Source: JBEKIK01 sp050013075
Lineage (GTDB): Bacteria; Planctomycetota; Planctomycetia; Pirellulales; Thermoguttaceae
Assembly: GCA_050013075.1 (NCBI GenBank)
Contig: JBEKFZ010000132.1
Location: forward strand, 1-10,086
DNA: 10,086 nt
Direction: 5' to 3'
Below, piece by piece: positions 5,302 through 10,086 of this stretch. The translations under genes and the position numbers were made by a program. Each line of letters opens with the position of its first letter. Position 1 is the first letter of the stretch. Under the pieces are notes generated by a model. The model made no database searches and had not been told where the DNA came from. It saw only the letters and a program-made list of their open reading frames with translations.

Positions 5302-6542
5302 CACCCTTGCCGGCGGCAAAAGGCGATCCCTTCGATTTCCACCAGCAGTTCCGGCCGGCATATATCGCCCACGGCGTAGATCGTGGGCAACTCGCCCAAG
5401 CGCGCCTTGCAGATCGTCCTGGCCGGCGCATAATCTTCGTGCCGTTTGAGGTATACTCGGGCCAAGGCCAGATCGCCGAGGGTCGCCCCAAATCCGGCAA
5501 GGCCGTGATTGCGGAAATTGTCGGCGGCAATCAGGCCCTCGATGTTGTCCAGTGTTTGCAGCGTCTGACCGCGGACGTCGTCGAGGTGCCGCGTTTCCGA
5601 GGACGTGATGCTGGCTGTGCCCGAAATGAACGTGGTGGCGAAATCACCTACCGCAACGGCCATCGCCCGGCAAAACTTGGGACTCTCGCTCCCGTACTGG
5701 TGGGCGTAGTCGTAGGCCGACGTCTGGGCGGGATTCTCCAGCGGCACCAGCACCGCGCCGGGCCTATCCGACCTCATCGCCATGCAACTGATCGTCACGT
5801 CCTTGCCCTCGGCGCCTATGCCCGTGCTGGCCGGAAAAACCTGCCTTGCCCAGCCCGGCGGCGTCAGCCCAGGGATGAACTTCAAGTTCCGGTAAAAATC
5901 GGTCCGCGCACGGTTCAATTCGCGATACCGCTGCGCCTGCCCCTCCATTGCGGTGATGTCGCCCAGGTAAAGCCAGGTGCGGACCACTTCCTCAAAGCCA
6001 AAACCGGCCGCCGCCAGCCGCTGATCGGCCAGGCGGAAGGCCGAAATCGTGCGATCATAGACCGATCCCGCCTCTTTCCCGCAATGAATGTCCGCCACGT
6101 GCACCCAGGTAATTCCGTCGTGCCGGGCGATGACCGTGTGTTGGCCCTTTCGGACGATTTCCACCTCGCCTTGCCCTCGCCCCACGCCAAGGGCCTCGAT
6201 CGCCAAAAGCTTGCCTTCGCAGGGCGGCTGGGGTATATACGTGGTCGCCGGCATTTCTTTTCCATAAAAATCACGCATTATCTCCCGGCACGCGGCTTGA
6301 TCCGCCAAATCTCGCAGAAACACCGACTGCATGACGATCGACCCGGGTGCGATTTCTTTTTTAATCAATCTTTCGATGGTCCCCAGGGCGTCTTCGGCCT
6401 GCTCATAGATGGTTGTGCCGCGCCGCGCCGCAGCGGCCACGAAAACGTGCCGCACACCGCCCAGTTCGACGACCGAATATCCCACGCCCGCATTCGACTC
6501 TTTGCGGATCATTCTAAAAATCCCCTCCACATTTTGATTCAT
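5301..6542 (-). CDS. RidA/YjgF-superfamily protein with a chorismatase-like (FkbO/Hyg5-type) C-terminal part
   Basis: A 413-residue protein with three RidA-like sections. The first, at about 20-120 (VFLRDLAD, then LLAIEALGVG), resembles a complete RidA domain. The second, at about 140-255, contains WVHVADI, VVRTWLYLGDI and FPASTGIGA. The third, at about 285-410, contains FISGTASI, TLQTLDNIEGLI and a closing CRPELLVEIEGIA. The second and third together look like the chorismatase family, which splits chorismate; other homologues are annotated only as Rid hydrolases. It is longer than usual chorismatases because of the added N-terminal domain. There is no signal peptide, so it is cytoplasmic. 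The first ATG (6542) has no ribosome-binding site; the ATG at 6512 has GGAGGGG about 12 bases upstream and may be the true start. The reaction is uncertain. Confidence 0.82.
   Translation of the reverse strand: MNQNVEGIFRMIRKESNAGVGYSVVELGGVRHVFVAAAARRGTTIYEQAEDALGTIERLIKKEIAPGSIVMQSVFLRDLADQAACREIMRDFYGKEMPATTYIPQPPCEGKLLAIEALGVGRGQGEVEIVRKGQHTVIARHDGITWVHVADIHCGKEAGSVYDRTISAFRLADQRLAAAGFGFEEVVRTWLYLGDITAMEGQAQRYRELNRARTDFYRNLKFIPGLTPPGWARQVFPASTGIGAEGKDVTISCMAMRSDRPGAVLVPLENPAQTSAYDYAHQYGSESPKFCRAMAVAVGDFATTFISGTASITSSETRHLDDVRGQTLQTLDNIEGLIAADNFRNHGLAGFGATLGDLALARVYLKRHEDYAPARTICKARLGELPTIYAVGDICRPELLVEIEGIAFCRRQG
6515..6526 (-). promoter_or_regulatory. Shine-Dalgarno-like site favouring an internal start of the RidA-like gene
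   Basis: The minus strand reads GGAGGGGATTTTTAGA directly before the ATG at 6512-6510. The purine-rich site is good but its spacing (11-12 bases) is slightly long. No comparable site precedes the ATG at 6542. Use of 6512 would remove 10 residues and no domain sequence. Confidence 0.4.
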
Positions 6543-6553
6543 TTAGTTTAATT

Positions 6554-6831
6554 ACTCAAACTGTAAACACAAAATCCGCAATGAAACTTTGAATACATTT
6601 TTTACCTAGCCCAGGCGTTTACCATGAATGCTTTTTTACCTAGCCCAGGCGTTTACGCCTGGGACTAAAAGCCGCCAATATACTTTTACGTCAACCCCGT
6701 TTACGGGGTTCATCCAGTCCAGACCTCAATCGCCCCTAAAGGGGCTACACGAAAGGAATTGAGGAATTCCCCTAATCACAGGTGTAAACGCCTGGGCTAG
6801 AGAAAAGTTCCTCCACATTTACTGTTTGAGT
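6554..6831. repeat. Composite hairpin cluster with terminal inverted repeats
   Basis: The ends ACTCAAACTGTAAA (6554-6567) and TTTACTGTTTGAGT (6818-6831) are inverted with one mismatch. Inside, a 25-base unit is repeated exactly at 6598-6622 and 6632-6656. CCCAGGCGTTTACGCCTGGG (6644-6663) is a 9-bp hairpin, and an inverted copy of CTAGCCCAGGCGTTTAC sits at 6784-6800. AACCCCGT-TT-ACGGGGTT (6693-6710) and GCCCCT-AA-AGGGGC (6732-6745) are further hairpins. Confidence 0.8.
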
Positions 6832-6857
6832 TTAAGGGCCTATTCTAAAACAATAAT

Positions 6858-6954
6858 GTCATTCTGAGCAAAGCGAAGAATCTACAAGGGATCTATAGCT
6901 AAAATGGGCAATGTATTGCCAAATACGGAGATCCTTCGCTACGCTCAGGATGAC
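6858..6954. repeat. Imperfect inverted-repeat element (CTGAGC / AGGATGAC type)
   Basis: Arms at 6858-6883 (beginning GTCATTCTGAGC) and 6929-6954 (ending CTCAGGATGAC) are complementary over 26 bases with four differences, enclosing 45 bases. Repeats with these arm sequences are, from memory, common in many unrelated bacterial genomes. It begins a short way beyond the cytochrome stop codon on the minus strand. Confidence 0.75.
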
Positions 6955-6976
6955 TTTCGGGATTGGTTCTAATTAT

Positions 6977-9322
6977 TCATTGTGTTTTTTTACCCGGTTC
7001 GGCAATTTCCAAGGATCGCAATTTTGTTTCCAATTCCTGCCGAGCCTGCGCCGGTAGTTTTTCATTGCCTAGCGCCTTGCGCAGCACTTCGATCGCTCCA
7101 TCGGCATCCCCCTCCTGATAAAGATACAAGGCCAGCACTTGTGCATACTTCGCTTCGTCCGGTTGCAGTTCGCAGGCCTTGCGGCACCAGACGATAGCCT
7201 CGGTCATGTTCTTTCGCCCGGCCAGAATCACACCCAGATTATAAGCCGCCGCGGCCTGGCGAGGGTCGGATTTTATCGCCATGCGCAGGGCTTTTTCCGC
7301 CTCTTCCGTTTTGCCTTCCTCGGCCAACAACAACCCCAGGTTGAAATTCGCGGCCGCACTGGCCGGCTCCATCTCCAGCGCGCGGCGCAAACACGCTTCA
7401 GCTTGATCGTTTCTTTTCATGTTGCTGTAGGCCACTGACTCATTTATCAACAGCTCGATCATTCTCGGCTCCAGGCGCCGGGCGTTTTCAAAGTCTTTCA
7501 CCGCCTGGGCAAAATCGCCCCGCTCAATATGAAAATTGCCCAGATTCGCGGACGATGCCCAATCGTCCGCCCTGGCTCGCATCGCCGTCTGGAATTCCTC
7601 CACGGCCTTTTCCAAGGCCTCGCGATTGGCCGGTTCCTCGATTTTTTCCGGCCGAACTGCCTCCAACGCCATGGCCGCACGGATCCGCACGATCCGCGAT
7701 TTATCGCCGGCCGCGACAAAGAGCGATTCCACGCTTTCCCGGTCCATCCGTCCCCCAAGCGCGGATGCCGCGCTGGACCGCACCAGCGGCGATGGATCTT
7801 TGATCGCCCCCAACATCGCCTCCCATTTGCGCGGATCGTTGCATTGCCTTACCAGCCGCACCAGGCTGTTGCGATATACCTGGTCGTTATCGCTTCGGCC
7901 GATCTCGGCGAGCATCTCGCCCAGGCGATCCCACTGGTTCTTGCGTGCCGCGTCGATCAATCCGGCCTGCCGCAACACATCGGCCTGGTAGTCCCGCTTG
8001 TACCATTTGCGGACCCACTCGTCCGACCATGCGGCGTCATGGTCCGTGTGGCAGATATTGCACGCATTGGGCGAATTATATGCCATGCTCGCAGCCGGCG
8101 ACGGCGCTCGAAAGGAATGATCGGTCCGCGCCCGCCCGGCAAACCAAGTCTTGGGCATGTGGCATCCCACGCACTCGTTCCCCTTGCTCCCGACGGCATG
8201 ATGCCCATGCTCCTCGGGCTTCTTGACGTATTTTTCGTGGCAAGGCATGCAGGTTTGGTAACCCTGATACTCGGTGAATTTTAACCTTCCGGCGGGTGTG
8301 TGGCAGTAATTGCAATCCAGTTTTCCGAACTTAAGGCACGGGGACATAAGCCACGACGTGTATGTATAGTTTTCGCCCAGGTCCCGCCCGTCCGGATAAT
8401 AATCCTCATGCTCCAGTGTAATCAAATCGTAATGATCGAAGAATTTTTCTCCCGGACTAAAGTCCCCTGACAGCGGAATGATCTTCGCGTGGCAGGTGAC
8501 GCACAGATCGGTGCGCTGATCGTGAGTTAGGTCCTTGTTTATAATGATTTTCATTTCCTCGGCCGACCGGCCCTTGATTCCCGCATGCATCGAGCGATTG
8601 TGCTCGGCCGACGGCCCGTGGCACGTTTCGCAACTTATTCCCGGCTCGCCCCAGGTGGTGCGATACGTGTCGGTTTCCAGGTCGTAATCGGTCGCCAGCC
8701 GGCTAACGTGACAGTTGAAGCACGCCGTATTGAAGGTGTAGAGCCGGTCCGTCCAAGGCAGGGCCTTCTCCACTCTCCCTTTGGGAGAGGGGCCGGGGGT
8801 GAGGGTCCCGGATTCGTTAAGATGCCCAACAGCGCTTGCCGTCGTGTCGAACCATGCGTGCCGGTTCACGTCGTAAGCCACCGGCAGCACTTGCAGCCGG
8901 CCCCGCTGCAAGGGAGTCAGGAAGTAGTAAATGTTCTTTCCTCCCATGACGTGCAAAATCGGATATTGCCGCCGGCCTTCCGCTCCCTCCTCCCGCACCC
9001 AGCCTTGACCCGCGCCGATCTCGGCCCTGTACCGGCGATCTCCGATCACAATGTCGCTCTGCTGCTCTCTGAGCTGCTTATCGGCGAATTCGTCGCTGTA
9101 AGGCCGCATCGACATCCCGTGCCAGTACGTCGACCACAACTTGTTGAACTGCTCGTGGCACTCGCCGCAGCTTTTCGAGCCGGCAAACTTGTTTCCCTCA
9201 GTGTTATCCGGCTTCACCGGCGCGGCGGATTCGGATTGCATGTCCGGCCGTTCTCCCCCTCCGACCACCAACGCCAGAAGTAAAACTAAAGTCCGCCAAA
9301 AACAATCATTGTGCATTATCAC
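6977..9322 (-). CDS. Eight-haem cytochrome c with HEAT-like and TPR repeats
   Basis: A 781-residue exported cytochrome with a hydrophobic leader at about 10-22. Eight CXXCH haem-attachment sites start at residues 52, 201, 231, 274, 337, 358, 384 and 421. Two HEAT-like repeats follow at about 495-556 (DPSPLVRSSAASALGG; SRIVRIRAAMALEAV), then four to five TPR units at about 585-750 (for example ANFNLGLLLAEEGKTEEAEKAL). The haem part resembles cytochrome c554/NrfA-like multihaem families, so periplasmic electron transfer or redox catalysis is likely, with the repeats as a docking platform. The donor and acceptor are unknown. The GTG at 9322 or, better, the ATG at 9316 (AAGG 9 bases upstream) is the start. 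Residues about 172-184 (TLTPGPSPKGR) are translated from a palindromic repeat inserted in frame. It is well separated from both neighbours. Confidence 0.9.
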   Translation of the reverse strand: MIMHNDCFWRTLVLLLALVVGGGERPDMQSESAAPVKPDNTEGNKFAGSKSCGECHEQFNKLWSTYWHGMSMRPYSDEFADKQLREQQSDIVIGDRRYRAEIGAGQGWVREEGAEGRRQYPILHVMGGKNIYYFLTPLQRGRLQVLPVAYDVNRHAWFDTTASAVGHLNESGTLTPGPSPKGRVEKALPWTDRLYTFNTACFNCHVSRLATDYDLETDTYRTTWGEPGISCETCHGPSAEHNRSMHAGIKGRSAEEMKIIINKDLTHDQRTDLCVTCHAKIIPLSGDFSPGEKFFDHYDLITLEHEDYYPDGRDLGENYTYTSWLMSPCLKFGKLDCNYCHTPAGRLKFTEYQGYQTCMPCHEKYVKKPEEHGHHAVGSKGNECVGCHMPKTWFAGRARTDHSFRAPSPAASMAYNSPNACNICHTDHDAAWSDEWVRKWYKRDYQADVLRQAGLIDAARKNQWDRLGEMLAEIGRSDNDQVYRNSLVRLVRQCNDPRKWEAMLGAIKDPSPLVRSSAASALGGRMDRESVESLFVAAGDKSRIVRIRAAMALEAVRPEKIEEPANREALEKAVEEFQTAMRARADDWASSANLGNFHIERGDFAQAVKDFENARRLEPRMIELLINESVAYSNMKRNDQAEACLRRALEMEPASAAANFNLGLLLAEEGKTEEAEKALRMAIKSDPRQAAAAYNLGVILAGRKNMTEAIVWCRKACELQPDEAKYAQVLALYLYQEGDADGAIEVLRKALGNEKLPAQARQELETKLRSLEIAEPGKKTQ
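8771..8805. repeat. CTCTCCC-family palindromic repeat inside the cytochrome coding region
   Basis: CTCTCCC-TTT-GGGAGAG (8773-8789) is a 7-bp stem followed by a GGGGTGAGGG tail (8796-8805), the same order and tail as the intergenic copy at 3423-3455. It is read in frame on the minus strand as TLTPGPSPKGR and lies between haem sites 1 and 2, so it disrupts neither haem binding nor the frame. Confidence 0.85.
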
Positions 9323-9405
9323 GCACCTTAGCAGTTAGGCGATGGCGGGATATTGGGGTCGCGGGTCCTAGTAGTTCATCTATGCTTAAATGTCATTTAG
9401 AGTGC

Positions 9406-9422
9406 CACTGGCTTTGCCAGTG
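9406..9422. repeat. Short hairpin CACTGGC-TTT-GCCAGTG
   Basis: A perfect 7-bp stem with a 3-base loop in the gap between the sulfatase remnant and the cytochrome start. No U-tract follows on either strand, so it looks like a dispersed palindromic repeat rather than a terminator. A further 7-bp inverted pair, CTAGTAG (9368-9374) and CTACTAG (9484-9490), encloses it; the latter contains the stop of the sulfatase remnant. Confidence 0.6.
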
Positions 9423-9486
9423 CTTGGCCGCGATTATACAGTTCAAGCGATATTATTCTGTATGACATTATAGCGTAGTTGGTCTA

Positions 9487-9804
9487 CTAGTTTATGTCAC
9501 CCAGGCCGGCTTTTGTCAGCCCCGTGCGGACCGGATATCGGCCGGTAACAATTGCGGCACGCCCGGATGTGCAACTCTGCCGGCTATACCAATCGGTAAA
9601 TATCATGCCGCTGCGTGACAGGCGATCGACACTGGGCATTTTGCCCAAAACAGCGATTGTGTTCTCCCGCGCCCCTTGTTGCGCCTTATTGCCGCGCTCG
9701 ATGCGGTCCGACTGATTCTGCGCCCACGCGCCGGTCGTCAATAATAAGGCCGCCGACGCAACCAGTGCTGCAATCATGCTGATTTTTCCACTCCGCTCTC
9801 GCAC
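9487..9804 (-). pseudogene. Truncated arylsulfatase remnant
   Basis: A 105-residue frame with an intact Sec signal peptide (about 1-29, SMIAALVASAALLLTTGAWAQ region) and then the start of a sulfatase: PSVDRLSRSGMIFTDWY and the active-site segment SCTSGRAAIVTGRYPVRTGLTK, with Cys78 as the residue normally converted to formylglycine and Arg82 beside it. Two things are missing. The N-terminal strand with the metal-binding Asp-Asp, normally between the signal peptide and PSVDRL, has been lost, and the protein stops just after the active-site segment, where several hundred more residues are expected. It therefore cannot be an active sulfatase. The GTG at 9804 has an excellent AAGGAG 7 bases upstream, so it may still be translated. 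It lies between the sigma factor gene and the cytochrome, same strand. Confidence 0.8.
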
Positions 9805-9855
9805 CGGCCAACTCCTTACAAATTGGGCCTAAAAAACCGACATTTACCGCTTATA

Positions 9856-9883
9856 ATAATATCTTACCAGATTATCGCGGCAA
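9856..9883 (-). promoter_or_regulatory. Candidate promoter of the sulfatase remnant
   Basis: The minus strand has TTGCCG (9878-9883, 4 of 6 to the -35 consensus) and TATTAT (9856-9861, 5 of 6 to -10) with a 16-base spacer, giving a leader of about 45 bases to the GTG at 9804. Together with the strong AAGGAG site, it suggests that the remnant's expression signals survive. Confidence 0.35.
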
Positions 9884-9956
9884 TTTCATTAGTCCCCAAT
9901 TTTAGATTTTTCGGGGAAAAAATCGGCTGGACGAATGCCGATATTACCAACATTTT

Positions 9957-9987
9957 GGGGCGGCAGTTTAACTTTAACTGCCGCCCC
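9957..9987. repeat. Strong hairpin just after the sigma factor gene
   Basis: GGGGCGGCAGTT (9957-9968) and AACTGCCGCCCC (9976-9987) form a perfect 12-bp stem with a 7-base loop, 10 bases beyond the sigma factor stop. On the minus strand it is followed by AAAATG rather than U's, so it is not a canonical Rho-independent terminator, although it may block or stabilise the 3' end. The GGCAGT core is shared with the hairpin at 2726-2745. Confidence 0.7.
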
Positions 9988-9997
9988 CAACGGATTA

Positions 9998-10086
<89 letters not shown>

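Larger units (their letters stand above)
6543..6976. other. Gene-free, repeat-dense intergenic region
   Basis: No credible coding frame was found in these 434 bases. They contain a hairpin cluster bounded by inverted ends (6554-6831) and an imperfect inverted-repeat pair (6858-6954). The promoter of the RidA-like gene and any terminator of the cytochrome gene must lie here, but I could not single one out. Confidence 0.75.

Noticed and set aside
5307..6551. Open frame of 414 codons on the plus strand opposite the RidA-like gene
   Set aside because: It covers exactly the same span as a convincing gene. The translation is rich in Arg, His and Pro with no recognisable family.
7529..8284. Open frame of 251 codons on the plus strand within the cytochrome gene
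   Set aside because: The opposite strand encodes haem motifs and TPR units throughout. This frame has no features of its own.
9406..9422. Rho-independent terminator of the sulfatase remnant
   Set aside because: The hairpin has no U-tract on the minus strand and lies about 65 bases beyond the stop, so a dispersed palindromic repeat is the better reading.

Overview
The window looks like a chromosomal segment of a free-living bacterium of moderate GC. A Planctomycetota-like origin is my best guess. It rests on the gene mix (arylsulfatase remnant, multiheme cytochrome fused to HEAT and TPR repeats, calcineurin-like exported phosphoesterase, RidA/chorismatase-like protein), the scarcity of strong Shine-Dalgarno sites, and intergenic DNA crowded with palindromic repeats. 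Taxonomy is inferred, not shown.

Layout. Positions 1-1260 are visibly AT-richer than the rest and hold two overlapping minus-strand genes: a probable papain-fold (NlpC/P60 or CHAP-like) cysteine-peptidase domain protein followed by a small unrecognised protein. This reads as a recently acquired cassette. Next come apt (1271-1804, minus) and the only plus-strand gene, a LuxR/NarL-type regulator (2013-2687) whose receiver lacks the phosphoacceptor Asp. It converges on a stand-alone receiver gene (2766-3170, minus) that keeps its Asp. Further along, all on the minus strand, are a CPBP-family membrane protease (3511-4122), an exported metallophosphoesterase (4218-5159), a three-part RidA/chorismatase-like protein (5301-6542, perhaps starting at 6512), and a 781-residue eight-haem cytochrome c with HEAT and TPR repeats (6977-9322). 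The right end carries a truncated arylsulfatase remnant (9487-9804) and the last 28 complete codons of the primary sigma factor gene (9998-10086).

The most striking feature is repeat DNA. Several palindromic families fill the gaps: CTCTCCC/GGGAGAG at 3382-3455, nested inverted repeats at 5182-5301, a hairpin cluster at 6554-6831, an imperfect inverted pair at 6858-6954, and shorter hairpins elsewhere. One copy of the CTCTCCC family lies in frame inside the cytochrome gene (8771-8805) and is translated as a Gly/Pro-rich insert. The arm of another element forms part of the stop codon of the RidA-like gene.

The genes do not form one obvious pathway. The cytochrome, phosphoesterase and sulfatase remnant all point to the cell envelope, while the two response-regulator proteins suggest local signalling without an adjacent histidine kinase. 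No tRNA, rRNA, CRISPR array or intact insertion sequence was seen.
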